NCBI GenBank assembly: GCA_016235825.1
Contig: JACRIL010000235.1
Location: forward strand, 1-56,308
Origin: Planctomycetota bacterium
GTDB lineage: Bacteria > Planctomycetota > Phycisphaerae > SM23-33
DNA length: 56,308 nucleotides
Direction: 5' to 3'
Shown here piece by piece: positions 17,421-26,433 of the stretch. The notes below the pieces were generated by a model, which was not told the DNA's origin, made no database searches, and worked only from the letters and a program-made list of their open reading frames with translations. Both the position numbers and the translations under genes were made by a program. The stretch's first letter is position 1; each line of letters starts with the position of its first letter.

Positions 17421-17663
17421 TATTTCGCCCCTTCAGGGCTTTACAAATCAATCGCACAATTTTTCCCAGGGCGTTGCCCTGGGCTGTAATATTTTGCCCC
17501 TTCAGGGCGTAATATCTGTCGTATGGGACATCATGTTTTGAATTACCTGATTTTTCAATGTATGCGAAATCATGCAGCCCCAAGGGGGCGCAATATGAAA
17601 GCTTGGGGCAACGCCCCAGGAAAATGGCCACCAAAAATATTCAAGCCCTGAAGGGGCGCAATA
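17421..17663 (+). repeat. Family B inverted-repeat element, full-length copy 2
   Basis: This element of about 243 bp has the same termini (TTTCGCCCCTTCAGGGC) and internal GGGGCGTTGCCCC-type palindromes as the copy at 8707. It separates the GAF-HlyD gene from the M50/HlyD gene. Confidence 0.85.
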
Positions 17664-17676
17664 ATAATTTAAAATA

Positions 17677-17781
17677 ACATCATCCCCGCATTTACATGCG
17701 GGGCTTTAAAAAAGAACCAATCGGCGAAACATTCATAAAGCCCCCTGCGCGAGCAGGGGGACGTTTGTTATTATTAAAATC
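17677..17781 (-). repeat. Family D two-hairpin element, copy 1
   Basis: Two strong hairpins, CCCCGCATTTACATGCGGGG and CCCCCTGCGCGAGCAGGGGG, are joined by an AT-rich linker. It is the reverse orientation of the copy at 46508. It follows the stop codon of the GAF-HlyD gene and could act as a terminator. Confidence 0.75.
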
Positions 17782-17793
17782 AGTCGGTTTTCC

Positions 17794-19671
17794 TCATATC
17801 CACAGGTGCAGGCGTATCCAGTCGATCAGGTCGTGCGTCCAGAGCCAGCCGTAGCTCCTGCGCCCCACGATGACGTTTGCCGGGCCTTCCATGCCGGGCC
17901 TCAGCCAGTCGGGCGACTCAGCCAGGCGCACTCGAACCATGAAAACGTTCTTGCCCTTTCGGACCTCGGCGACCGGCGTGATCCGTTCGACCACGAAAGA
18001 AATCTTTTTATCCGGCCGGGCGGCCACGGCCAGGTCGCCCTGCTGGCCGGGCCTTACCCATGCTATGCCGTCGTCCGGCACGGCCAGTTCGGCCCACAGC
18101 CCGCCCATCGGCGCGATCTCGAACAGTCCGTCGCCCGTCTTCACCGGCGGGCTGATATGCCTGTCCAGGTCGTCCTTGATTTTGACGATGGTTCCGCCGG
18201 CCGGCGCCTTCAGCGACGCCAGTTCCAGTTGGCGTTTCAGCAGGTCGATCTTTGCCGAGGCCGCCTGGGCCTGCGCCTGGGCGATCTTGGCGTCGGAGGT
18301 CTTGCCCTCCGAGCGGGCCACGTCCGCCTGAGTATCGTACTGCCTCATCTGCGAGACCGCCGACGCCAGTTCCAGCCGCAGGTCGGACGTGTCGATCTGC
18401 GCCAGTTCCTGGCCGCTCCGCACCGTGTCGCCGATCTTCACGCCGAAACGGGCCACGTATCCGTCGAACGGCACGGGCACGGTCCATTTTTCCGCGGACT
18501 GGGCGGTGAAATCGGTCCCGATGCGATGGTCGCCTTTGGCGAAGATCATCCAGAGCACAAGGGCCAGAATCGCCGCTGCCAGCAGCTTCAGCCACGTGTG
18601 TTTCGGCCCGATTACGCCGGCCAGGACGCTCCTGGCATCGGCGGCCATGCGCGCGCCCAGCCAGCGGTCGTGCTTGTGCAGCAGCGCCAGGCCCGGCGTC
18701 GTCAGGTCGCACGCCAGGCGGAGCCCCTCGACATCTTGCGCGTTCATCGGTTCGGAAGGCAGGCGTTCGCAAGCCAGCACGGCGATCACCTGGCCGGCCT
18801 TGCGGAGCGGAAGGCTGACGATCCACATCGGCCCGTGCTTGAGCGAAAGCTCGCCCGCCGCCCTGCTGACGCAGACGTCCTGCGGGCCGGAAGGGTGGAC
18901 GACCTCGATGTCCTGGTCGGAGCATTCCTCCATCGCGGCCTCGATGTGAGCGGCCAGAGTGGTCTTGGCGACGAATTTCTCGGCGTTGCTGATGGCCTTG
19001 AGGCGGACATACCTGCCCTTGATAAAACCCAGGCTCACACGCTGGCAGTTCCATCTGCTGGCGATCTCGTTGCACAAGGCCATCGTCGCGCCGGCGAATT
19101 TGTCCTGCCCGGCCATGCCCACCAGCGCGCCGACCGCCTGCTGAAGCATCTTCGCCTCGGCGCTCCTGCGCTGCAGGACCAGCCGCATCTCGTAGAGGCT
19201 CAACAGGCTGACGGTGAGTTCCAGCCTCTGCCTGCTTGCCTCGAGGACGGCCGGATTGCCCGACTCGACCAGGAACGCCGCCAGCCCCGAAAATGCCTGC
19301 GACCTGAGCGGCAGGATTATGAAGCTCCTCTGGGGCGGCTGGCCGTAAAGATCGCCCGACGACGCCAGCGGCTTGATTATGGTCCGCTCCACAGGCATCG
19401 CTTGGGCCGCTTCGCGGACAATCTGGTCCAGCCACTGCGGCGCCGGCTCGCCTGCGGCCACGCCGGGAAAGAACGCCAGGACCTCAAGCCTGCCTTGGCC
19501 GGACGGCCTGAACACCGCGCCCGACGACGCCCCGGCCAAAGAACCCTGCACGGCCAGAAGATTGGCCAGAAATTCCTCCGGCGGGCCGTCGAAGCGGCTT
19601 AGCCCGCCTACCAGGTCGGCCTCGCTCGGCCGCCCGGCAGGCATCCGCGATGTGGTCCATTCCTCGCTCAA
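17794..19671 (-). CDS. GAF-domain membrane-fusion (HlyD-type) protein
   Basis: This 625-residue protein appears to start at TTG (19671); an ATG nine codons later is an alternative. Two GAF-like domains occupy about residues 20-170 and 180-345, facing the cytoplasm. One transmembrane helix (about 365-385) then leads to a periplasmic HlyD/RND adaptor: a biotinyl-lipoyl strand set, a short alpha-hairpin (about 455-505) and a beta-barrel to the end. This joins a sensory input to an efflux/secretion adaptor, suggesting ligand-gated export. It sits between the DUF3467 gene and the M50/HlyD gene in the same orientation. Confidence 0.85.
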   Translation of the reverse strand: MSEEWTTSRMPAGRPSEADLVGGLSRFDGPPEEFLANLLAVQGSLAGASSGAVFRPSGQGRLEVLAFFPGVAAGEPAPQWLDQIVREAAQAMPVERTIIKPLASSGDLYGQPPQRSFIILPLRSQAFSGLAAFLVESGNPAVLEASRQRLELTVSLLSLYEMRLVLQRRSAEAKMLQQAVGALVGMAGQDKFAGATMALCNEIASRWNCQRVSLGFIKGRYVRLKAISNAEKFVAKTTLAAHIEAAMEECSDQDIEVVHPSGPQDVCVSRAAGELSLKHGPMWIVSLPLRKAGQVIAVLACERLPSEPMNAQDVEGLRLACDLTTPGLALLHKHDRWLGARMAADARSVLAGVIGPKHTWLKLLAAAILALVLWMIFAKGDHRIGTDFTAQSAEKWTVPVPFDGYVARFGVKIGDTVRSGQELAQIDTSDLRLELASAVSQMRQYDTQADVARSEGKTSDAKIAQAQAQAASAKIDLLKRQLELASLKAPAGGTIVKIKDDLDRHISPPVKTGDGLFEIAPMGGLWAELAVPDDGIAWVRPGQQGDLAVAARPDKKISFVVERITPVAEVRKGKNVFMVRVRLAESPDWLRPGMEGPANVIVGRRSYGWLWTHDLIDWIRLHLWI

Positions 19672-19726
19672 TGTTTTTCACCCGATCCGCGGCGCCGGCG
19701 GCGAGCCGCGATCTTATCCGGCACGG

Positions 19727-20083
19727 TTATTTCTTCTGCCTCTTGCGGGGATCCAGTTCGATTAGCCCGTACTGATCCTCGTACTGCCTGACAATCTGGC
19801 CCAGCGAACCGGCAAGTCGTTTTGCCGCGTAATAGTTCATGACTATCCGGTCGCTGAGCTGAAAGACCATGTCCGGCTGGTTGTTCTGCCCCGCGCCGGT
19901 CGGCACCATATTGATGCCGAAATCAATCATCACCTCTTCGTTGGTGCTCTGTGCCCTGAAGGCGTTGGCGTAGGTAACCTTCATGTTCCGCTCGTCGACG
20001 GCCAGGCGAAGCTGCTTGTGGTCCGCCCCGGCCGGGCCATGAGGTTGCGAACTGTCGCCCGGAGGCTCTTTCATTTCCGGCAT
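19727..20083 (-). CDS. DUF3467-family protein
   Basis: This 118-residue protein starts at an ATG behind GAGGAG. The YANAF, EEVMIDFG and DRIVMNYYAAKRLAG segments match the DUF3467 family, which is widespread in bacteria and of unknown function. It is probably soluble. It lies 55 bases upstream of the GAF-HlyD gene and is likely co-transcribed with it. Confidence 0.82.
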   Translation of the reverse strand: MPEMKEPPGDSSQPHGPAGADHKQLRLAVDERNMKVTYANAFRAQSTNEEVMIDFGINMVPTGAGQNNQPDMVFQLSDRIVMNYYAAKRLAGSLGQIVRQYEDQYGLIELDPRKRQKK

Positions 20084-20120
20084 TTTGATCTCCTCGTTCG
20101 GATTCGGATTTCCGTTATTT

Positions 20121-20392
20121 AGAGCCTATCCGGATAACTACAATGGCTGCGACGGAGCCGATTTTGCCGCAGGCCAAGAAGCGAGGGCGACGCCGACCTG
20201 TATAAGGTCGTCGAGCCCGAGCGACGAAGGCATGCGGCAAAATCGGCCCGTCCCGGAGGGTTTCGACGAAAACCGGCGTCTGCTGCGTCAGACCTCTTGG
20301 ACGACCCTATTCGGGTCGCCTGCGTCGGTCTTCCTTGCATCCATCCGGTTTTTGTCGAAACGCAGCTCATCGTAGTTATTCGGATAGGCTCT
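20121..20392 (+). repeat. Family F 272-bp MITE-like element
   Basis: Terminal inverted repeats of 21 bases (one mismatch), beginning AGAGCCTATCCGGATAAC, enclose two long internal hairpins: one with arms CCGATTTTGCCGCA/TGCGGCAAAATCGG and one with arms GTTTCGACGAAAACCGG/CCGGTTTTTGTCGAAAC. There is no transposase. It lies between the HlyD and DUF3467 genes, and its right end contains the HlyD stop codon. Confidence 0.85.
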
Positions 20393-21218
20393 TAGTGCTC
20401 CCCGGCCGCGAGGCCGGCTGGAATGAAACCTTCACCCGCTCGCCGGCGGGCCTGTCCTGTTTGTTGTCGAACTCCACGCGGACCATCCTCGTGCCGCTTG
20501 CGGCGTCGGCAACCGCTGCCACGAAGACCACTTTTCCTTCAAGCGACGCGCCGGCCGGATCGGCAAAAACTATTCTGGCCGCTGCGCCCTCGGCTATTCT
20601 GGCCGCCTGCTCCACCGGCACGGGAACGTCCATCATCATCCGCGACGTGTTCACAACACGGATCACCTTTTTCAAAGCCTCTACCGACTCGCCCTGCTTT
20701 ACGGAGATCGACTCGACCTTGCCCGCGATGGGGCTGCGAATCTTCATCCGCTCCAGTTGGGCCAGAAGCTCCTGGCATTTCCGGGCGTCCTGCTGGCGCT
20801 CCAGTTCGACCATTTCAAGCGAAAGCTCGGCCTGTCGCAGCTCGAGTTTGGCATTTTCCACTTCGAGTTTTGTGGCCCCGCCGGCCGTCGAGGCCTCCTG
20901 CGTCTTTTGCATCGCCAGCTTTTTCATTTCCAGGCTGGCCTGGGCGGCCCGGACGCGGACGGTGCTTTCGGCCTGGGCCTGAAGCTGGGACAGTTGAAGC
21001 CGCTCGGCCGAGTCGTCCTGCTCGACCAGCACCTGTCCGGCCTGAACGTCCTGCCCCTCCTTGATCGGCACAGTTGTAACCCTGCCCGCCCGGACGAACG
21101 AAAGCGTAACATCCTCGCTGGGCCTGGTGATGGCCTCAAAGCCGTCCGGCCCGGCGGCAAGGACGCTCGCCGCCGCGACCAGCCCCGTCAACACCAGCAT
21201 TATCCTGCCTGTCGTCAT
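20376..21218 (-). CDS. HlyD-family periplasmic adaptor, first gene of the export locus
   Basis: This 280-residue exported protein starts at an ATG behind GAGGAA. It has an N-terminal signal (residues 5-22), a lipoyl-like half-motif (GRVTTVPIKEGQDVQAGQVL), a long alpha-helical hairpin rich in Gln/Glu/Ala (about 72-160), the returning lipoyl half (IRSPIAGKVESISVKQGE) and a beta-barrel. This is the layout of RND/ABC membrane-fusion proteins without a transmembrane anchor. The last residues (KSLSE) and the stop codon are encoded by the terminal repeat of a family F element, so the original C-terminus has been altered. Confidence 0.85.
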   Translation of the reverse strand: MTTGRIMLVLTGLVAAASVLAAGPDGFEAITRPSEDVTLSFVRAGRVTTVPIKEGQDVQAGQVLVEQDDSAERLQLSQLQAQAESTVRVRAAQASLEMKKLAMQKTQEASTAGGATKLEVENAKLELRQAELSLEMVELERQQDARKCQELLAQLERMKIRSPIAGKVESISVKQGESVEALKKVIRVVNTSRMMMDVPVPVEQAARIAEGAAARIVFADPAGASLEGKVVFVAAVADAASGTRMVRVEFDNKQDRPAGERVKVSFQPASRPGSTKSLSE

Positions 21219-21259
21219 TTCCTCATTTTCCGTAAAACCTCAGAGGCTCAACCGGAAAT

Positions 21260-21580
21260 TTATATGCCATCCTCAGCAACCTCTGATTTTAATTTTCCAA
21301 AGAGGTTTTGTACGACAATGTCTGCTTCTTTACCAGTCGATTCGAATGTAATTCCATTTGGATAATCATCGTATACCAATCGAAAAGAACATCCTGAATA
21401 ATCAAGTAACCAAACTCGCTCAACAACACTATCCGCACGGTCTAAAATCGTTCCGCCAATTTGCTTTGCAAATTTCTCAGCAAAAACAGGAAAGGATTCC
21501 CACGTTCCTCCTTCGGTCAAAGTTATACACAAATTTCCACAGTGCATTTTGTTTAAGGTCGGCTTACGGAATTTTATCAT
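21260..21580 (-). CDS. Small hypothetical protein after gmd
   Basis: This 106-residue soluble protein, less GC-rich than its neighbours, starts five bases after the stop of gmd on the same strand. The arrangement TWESFPVFAEKFAKQIGG then RVWLLDYSGCSFRLVYDDYPNGITFES resembles small proteins of the DUF3630 type; I hold that only loosely. It is probably a recent insertion rather than part of nucleotide-sugar synthesis. Confidence 0.6.
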   Translation of the reverse strand: MIKFRKPTLNKMHCGNLCITLTEGGTWESFPVFAEKFAKQIGGTILDRADSVVERVWLLDYSGCSFRLVYDDYPNGITFESTGKEADIVVQNLFGKLKSEVAEDGI

Positions 21581-21585
21581 TGTCC

Positions 21586-22566
21586 TCAGCCTGCCTTTGA
21601 ATGCAGCCGTTTCAGGTCGGCCTGGACCATCAGTTCGACGATCCGGTCGAAAAATATCGTCGGCTGCCAGCCCAGGACCCGTTTGGCCTTGGCAGCGTCG
21701 GCGTGAAGTATGTGCGTCTCGGCCGGACGATAAAGATTTTCATCGAGCCTGACGTACTTTTCCCAGTCCAGGCCCGCGACCTCGAACGCCTTCCGCACGA
21801 ACTCGCGGACCGAATGCGTCTGTCCGGTGCCGACCACGTAATCGTCCGGCTGGTTCTGCTGAAGCATCATCCACATCGCCTTGACGAACTCCGGCGCGTA
21901 GCCCCAGTCTCTCTTGGCGTCGAGGTTGCCCAGCCGAAGCTCCTTTTCCAGCCCCAGCTTTATCCTCGCCACGCCGTCTGAAATCTTGCGGGTAACGAAC
22001 TCATAACCCCGCCTTTCCGACTCGTGGTTGAACAGCATTCCGCTGCACGCGAACATCCCGTAGGCCTCGCGGTAATTCTGCGTCAGGTAATACCCGGCCA
22101 CCTTCGATATTCCGTACGGCGAGCGGGGATGGAACGGCGTTTTTTCGTTCTGGGGCGAATGCTCGACCTTGCCGAACATCTCGCTGGAGCCGGCGAAGTA
22201 GAACCGGCACTTTGGCGCCTTGTGATGCAGCGACGACAGCAGATAGTGCGTACCCTGGATGTTGGTCTCCATCGTCGAGAACTGGTCGTCGAACGAGTAG
22301 CTGACGTAGCTCTGGGCCGCGAGATGATAGCATTCGTCCGGCTGGAGGGACTCGATCACGCTGAAAATGCTCGCGTAGCTTTCCAGCGAGGCCGAGTGAA
22401 GTTTGATTCGGTCCAGCACGTCTCGCAGCCGCCAGAGCCTGTGGGCGGCGTCCTCGAACGCCACGCGTCTGACGATCCCGTGGACCTCGTATCCTTTTTC
22501 TATCAGCAGTTCGGCCAGGTACGAGCCGTCCTGACCGGTTATGCCTGTTATAAGGGCCTTTTTCAT
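21586..22566 (-). CDS. gmd: GDP-mannose 4,6-dehydratase
   Basis: This 326-residue short-chain dehydrogenase has the NADP-binding GITGQDGSYLAE (8-19), GSSEMFG (126-132) supplying the catalytic Ser/Glu, and YGISK (Tyr151, Lys155). The tail (DENLYRPAETHILHADAAKAKRVLGW) is diagnostic for Gmd. It converts GDP-mannose to GDP-4-keto-6-deoxymannose, the precursor of GDP-fucose, GDP-rhamnose or GDP-perosamine for surface polysaccharide. The divergent neighbours, a YbhN-like membrane protein and a UDP-sugar dehydrogenase, fit an envelope glycan locus. Confidence 0.93.
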   Translation of the reverse strand: MKKALITGITGQDGSYLAELLIEKGYEVHGIVRRVAFEDAAHRLWRLRDVLDRIKLHSASLESYASIFSVIESLQPDECYHLAAQSYVSYSFDDQFSTMETNIQGTHYLLSSLHHKAPKCRFYFAGSSEMFGKVEHSPQNEKTPFHPRSPYGISKVAGYYLTQNYREAYGMFACSGMLFNHESERRGYEFVTRKISDGVARIKLGLEKELRLGNLDAKRDWGYAPEFVKAMWMMLQQNQPDDYVVGTGQTHSVREFVRKAFEVAGLDWEKYVRLDENLYRPAETHILHADAAKAKRVLGWQPTIFFDRIVELMVQADLKRLHSKAG

Positions 22567-22683
22567 TGGTTCCTTTGTGTTCCAAACAGCAATGTTACAT
22601 CAAGCCGTCCGCCCTTCAAGCTAAAAGCCGGCCCGTTCATCCTTGTCGGCAGGACCGCCCGGCAGTATGATGCCCGTCTTTCC

Positions 22684-23955
22684 ATGAACAAGAGACTGAA
22701 AAAAGGCCTGCTGCTGGGCGTAAAACTGTTGATTGCCGCGGCGCTGCTGGTCTGGGTGCTCAGCAAGGTCCACTGGTACGACTACGTCAAGGACGCCAAG
22801 GGCAGCGAATATTCCGTCCTGGAGGTCCGCAGCGTTGACGGCCGGCAGATGCTCAAGGTTTACGAGGGCAAATTATGGTGGAAGAGCCAGCCGCAGGAAC
22901 GCCCGGCCAGCGACTTTGAGTCCGTAAGGCAGGGCAGCAGCGAGGTCCTGCGATGGGGCTTTGCCACCAGTCTGGAAAACATCGACAAATTTTGGTTCAC
23001 CGTCGCTTTTTGCTGCTTCCTTATTCCTGTGCTGATCTTCTCGACCCGCTGGTGGCTGCTGCTGAGGCTCCAGCGGATACGCATCAGCCTGTGGGAGGCG
23101 ATCCGCCTGACCTTTTTGGGCCAGTTCTTCAACTACGTGGTGCCCGGCACGGTCGGCGGCGACCTTATCAAGGCATGGTATGTCGCCAAGCACACCGAGA
23201 AAAAGGCCGCGGTGCTCGTCAGCGTTTTTGTGGACCGCGTGCTGGGGCTGACCGAACTGGTCTTTATGGCCGGCGCGATGCTGCTTGTCGTCTGGCTGGG
23301 CGGGCTGGAAAAGAACGTCCAGAATCTCAAGACTCCGGCGATCACCGTCGGCGTGGTTGTCTGCCTGGTGATCTTCACGCTGGTGTTCATCCTCAGCAAG
23401 CGGTTCCGGAGGATCTTCCGGCTGGAAAAAATCTACGGGCGGATGAGCTTCGCCCATCACATACAGGCGGCCGGCGACGCGGCCAGCCTCTATCGCAAGC
23501 GCCTGCCTCAACTGCTCCAGGCCATCGCGATAACAATCGGCGGACACGTTATATGGATCGGCTCAATCGCCCTGGTCGGCTACAGCCTGCATCTGCATCA
23601 GTTCGGCGTGGCATGGTACAGCTACTTTCTGTATATACCGCTAATATATATCATCGGCGCCATCCCGGTAACGCCGGGCGGCGTCGGACTGATCGAAAAA
23701 TTATACACGGTCTTTTTTGCGGCCGTCAGCCCCAGTTCTGTGCTGGCCCTGGCCCTGCTGGCCCGGCTGGTTCCGATGTTCTGGACCCTGCCAGGGGCAA
23801 TAGTGGCCATCACAGGTCCGCGGTTGCCCAAGGCCGACCAGATGCAGGCCGAACTCGACGCCGCCGAGCAGGTGGAACTGGAGTCCGCACAGAAGGCCGG
23901 GCCGGACGACGCAGCGGACAATAATAAATTTTCAACAGAGCAGTCGCCGAAATAA
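22684..23955 (+). CDS. YbhN/UPF0104 (LPG synthase transmembrane-like) membrane protein
   Basis: This 423-residue polytopic protein starts at the ATG at 22684; the frame is open far upstream but overlaps gmd antisense. After a first transmembrane helix (8-26) and a soluble insert (27-95), about seven helices carry family motifs: TRWWLLLRLQRI, FFNYVVPGTVGGDLIKAWY, VSVFVDRVLGL and the near-C-terminal AIPVTPGGVGLIE. These belong to the lysylphosphatidylglycerol synthase transmembrane (UPF0104) family, thought to flip or transfer lipids. The acidic tail is cytoplasmic. It is probably co-expressed with the following dehydrogenase. Confidence 0.85.
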   Translation: MNKRLKKGLLLGVKLLIAAALLVWVLSKVHWYDYVKDAKGSEYSVLEVRSVDGRQMLKVYEGKLWWKSQPQERPASDFESVRQGSSEVLRWGFATSLENIDKFWFTVAFCCFLIPVLIFSTRWWLLLRLQRIRISLWEAIRLTFLGQFFNYVVPGTVGGDLIKAWYVAKHTEKKAAVLVSVFVDRVLGLTELVFMAGAMLLVVWLGGLEKNVQNLKTPAITVGVVVCLVIFTLVFILSKRFRRIFRLEKIYGRMSFAHHIQAAGDAASLYRKRLPQLLQAIAITIGGHVIWIGSIALVGYSLHLHQFGVAWYSYFLYIPLIYIIGAIPVTPGGVGLIEKLYTVFFAAVSPSSVLALALLARLVPMFWTLPGAIVAITGPRLPKADQMQAELDAAEQVELESAQKAGPDDAADNNKFSTEQSPK

Positions 23956-23992
23956 AATCGTGTTTGAATTGGAGTACGGAAAGGAACAATAA

Positions 23993-25309
23993 ATGATAGA
24001 TCGCCTCCTGAAGAAGATTGATATGCACAAGGCAGTCGTGGGCGTCGTGGGGCTTGGCTACGTCGGGCTGCCGCTGGTCCGCGAGTTCACCAGCGCCGGC
24101 ATAAAGGTCACAGGCTTCGACATCGACCACAACAAGATCAAGGCCCTCCACGCCGGCAAAAGTTACATCGAGCACATACCATCCTCGGCAGTGCGGAAAA
24201 TGGCCGGTTCGGGCCTGTTCGACGCCACGGACGACTTCGACCGGCTCAGCCGGCCCGACTGCATCATCATCTGCGTGCCGACCCCGCTGACCAAGCAGCA
24301 TGAGCCGGACATGACGTATATCGAAAAAACCGCCGAAGCGGTTTCCAGGCGCCTGCGCCGCGGCCAGCTTGTCGTGCTCGAATCGACCACGTATCCCGGC
24401 ACCACGCGCGAGGTCATGCTGCCGATCCTGGCCCGGTCGGGCCTGAAGGTCGGCAAGGACTTCTTCCTGGCCTTCTCGCCGGAACGCGAGGACCCGGGCA
24501 GAAAAGATTACACCACCAAGACCATTCCGAAGATCGTCGGCGGATACGACAAAGCCTCGCTGGCGGCGGCCGTGGCCATTTATCAACTCGCCATCGACAC
24601 CATCGTCCCGGTCTCAAGCTGCGAGGCGGCGGAGGCGGCCAAAATTCTCGAAAACACCTATCGCTGCGTCAACATCGCGCTGGTCAACGAATTGAAGATA
24701 CTGTTCTACCGCATGAAGATCGACGTGTGGGAAGTGATAAACGCCGCGGCGACCAAGCCGTTCGGTTTCACGCCGTTCTATCCCGGCCCGGGCCTGGGCG
24801 GACATTGCATTCCCATCGACCCGTTCTATCTGTCCTGGAAGGCCCGCGAATACGGCATGCGGACCAGATTCATCGAACTGTCCGGCGAGGTCAACGTCGG
24901 CATGCCCAGGTTCGTCATCCACAAGGTTATCGAGGCCCTCAATGGGCGGGGCAAGGCCCTCAAGGGCGCAAAGGTTCTCATTCTCGGCCTGGCGTACAAA
25001 AAAGACATCGACGACGTCCGCGAAAGCCCGTCGCTGGAGCTGATCGAGCTTCTCAAGCACCACGGCGCGAAAGTGGACTACAACGATCCGCACGTCCCGC
25101 GGACTCACAAGATGCGGGAATACGACCTGCAAATGACTTCCCAAAAGCTCACGGCGGCGAATCTGAAAAGCTACGACGCGGTTCTGATAAGCACCGACCA
25201 CAGCAGCTATGACTACCAGTTCATCGTGGACAACGCCAAACTGGTCATAGACGCCCGCAACGCCTGCCGCAACGTGAAATACGGCCGGGCCAAGATCGTG
25301 ATGGCCTGA
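23993..25309 (+). CDS. UDP-glucose/UDP-N-acetylglucosamine 6-dehydrogenase family
   Basis: This 438-residue nucleotide-sugar dehydrogenase has an N-terminal Rossmann motif VGLGYVGLPL (18-27), catalytic Cys272 in GPGLGGHCIP, and the central and C-terminal UDP-binding domains (VLILGLAYKKDIDDVRESPS). The sequence is closer to the WbpA/WecC type acting on UDP-HexNAc than to plain UDP-glucose dehydrogenase (inference). The product, a UDP-uronic acid, would feed polysaccharide synthesis. The start has AAGGAA upstream, 37 bases after the YbhN-like gene. Confidence 0.9.
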   Translation: MIDRLLKKIDMHKAVVGVVGLGYVGLPLVREFTSAGIKVTGFDIDHNKIKALHAGKSYIEHIPSSAVRKMAGSGLFDATDDFDRLSRPDCIIICVPTPLTKQHEPDMTYIEKTAEAVSRRLRRGQLVVLESTTYPGTTREVMLPILARSGLKVGKDFFLAFSPEREDPGRKDYTTKTIPKIVGGYDKASLAAAVAIYQLAIDTIVPVSSCEAAEAAKILENTYRCVNIALVNELKILFYRMKIDVWEVINAAATKPFGFTPFYPGPGLGGHCIPIDPFYLSWKAREYGMRTRFIELSGEVNVGMPRFVIHKVIEALNGRGKALKGAKVLILGLAYKKDIDDVRESPSLELIELLKHHGAKVDYNDPHVPRTHKMREYDLQMTSQKLTAANLKSYDAVLISTDHSSYDYQFIVDNAKLVIDARNACRNVKYGRAKIVMA

Positions 25310-25442
25310 ACCGCGGCCTTGACAATTGTACGACAAAGCGCATGTAATAGAGGTTTATGCGTCCGCCGGCGAACTGTTGGGGCAGGCGGGACGTAAGAAT
25401 CTTTGCAGCCGGGCAAGCCCGGAACTAAAGGGCAGAATAATC

Positions 25443-26423
25443 ATGATAGACGTGAAGAACCTGACAAAATGGTATGGCCGCGTTCTGGCCGTGGACGGCA
25501 TCTCATTCCACGTCGAGCGGGGGAGCATCGTGGGCTTCCTTGGCCCCAATGGGGCGGGCAAGAGCACGACGCTCAAGATACTTACCTGCTATCTGCCTGC
25601 CACCGGCGGCAAGGTTACGATCGCCAACCACGACATCTTCACCGAGTCGATGGAGGTCAGGCGGATGTTGGGCTACATGCCGGAGTCCGTGCCTCTGTAC
25701 CCCGAGATGCGGGTAGTGGAATATCTGAATTTTCGCGCGCGTCTGAGAGACATTCCCGGCTCGCGCCGGCAGGCGGAGATCGACCGCGTGGCCGAGCGGT
25801 GCTGGCTGTCGAAGCCGGAGAACATGCTTCGCCGCCGGCTGGGCGAACTGTCGCGCGGCTACAAACAGCGAGTGGGCCTGGCGGACGTGCTGCTGCACAA
25901 TCCGCCGGTGCTGGTGCTGGACGAGCCGACGATAGGCCTGGACCCGGCCCAGATCCGCTCGATGCGCGAACTCATCCAGAGCCTGGCCGGCGAGCACACC
26001 GTCATACTGTCCAGCCACATCCTGGCAGAGGTCGAGCAGACTTGCACGCACCTGATAATCATCGCCGGCGGGCGGATCGCGGCGACCGGGACGCCGGGCG
26101 AACTTCGGGACCGCGTAACCGGGCCATCGCGGATAATCGCCGAGGTCCGCGGCGAGGACGAGCAGGCCACCGTGCAGGCCGCAAAGACCATCCGCGGCGC
26201 GAAGGAAATCCAGGTTTCGAGCCAGGGCAACTGGCGCCGGCTGCTGATAAGCAGCGAACAGGACGCCGACATCCGGGGCGAGGTGTTCAAGCTGGCCGGC
26301 CAGAAGGGCTGGCAGCTCCGCGAACTGAGGCGGGAGATCGGCTCGCTGGAGGATTTCTTCGTGCAGATAACCTACGAGCAGAACCTGCAGGCCGGCCTGT
26401 GGAAATCGGCCGCAAGGGCATGA
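25443..26423 (+). CDS. ABC transporter ATP-binding protein (GldA-like)
   Basis: This 326-residue ATPase starts at the ATG behind AAGGG; an upstream in-frame ATG lacks a site and would add an unrelated tail. Walker A GPNGAGKST is at 34-42, signature LSRGY at 136-140 and Walker B VLVLDE at 156-161. A C-terminal domain of about 100 residues is typical of GldA/CcmA-type exporters. It forms an operon with a permease and a GldG-like protein, as in gliding-associated and related transporters across Bacteroidota and Planctomycetota. Confidence 0.92.
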   Translation: MIDVKNLTKWYGRVLAVDGISFHVERGSIVGFLGPNGAGKSTTLKILTCYLPATGGKVTIANHDIFTESMEVRRMLGYMPESVPLYPEMRVVEYLNFRARLRDIPGSRRQAEIDRVAERCWLSKPENMLRRRLGELSRGYKQRVGLADVLLHNPPVLVLDEPTIGLDPAQIRSMRELIQSLAGEHTVILSSHILAEVEQTCTHLIIIAGGRIAATGTPGELRDRVTGPSRIIAEVRGEDEQATVQAAKTIRGAKEIQVSSQGNWRRLLISSEQDADIRGEVFKLAGQKGWQLRELRREIGSLEDFFVQITYEQNLQAGLWKSAARA

Positions 26424-26433
26424 GGAGCCAAAC

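Noticed and set aside
15380..19602. Long plus-strand ORFs of 672 and 598 codons
   Set aside because: They lie antisense to the M50/HlyD and GAF-HlyD genes, are rich in Arg/His/Gln and have no recognisable domain or ribosome site.
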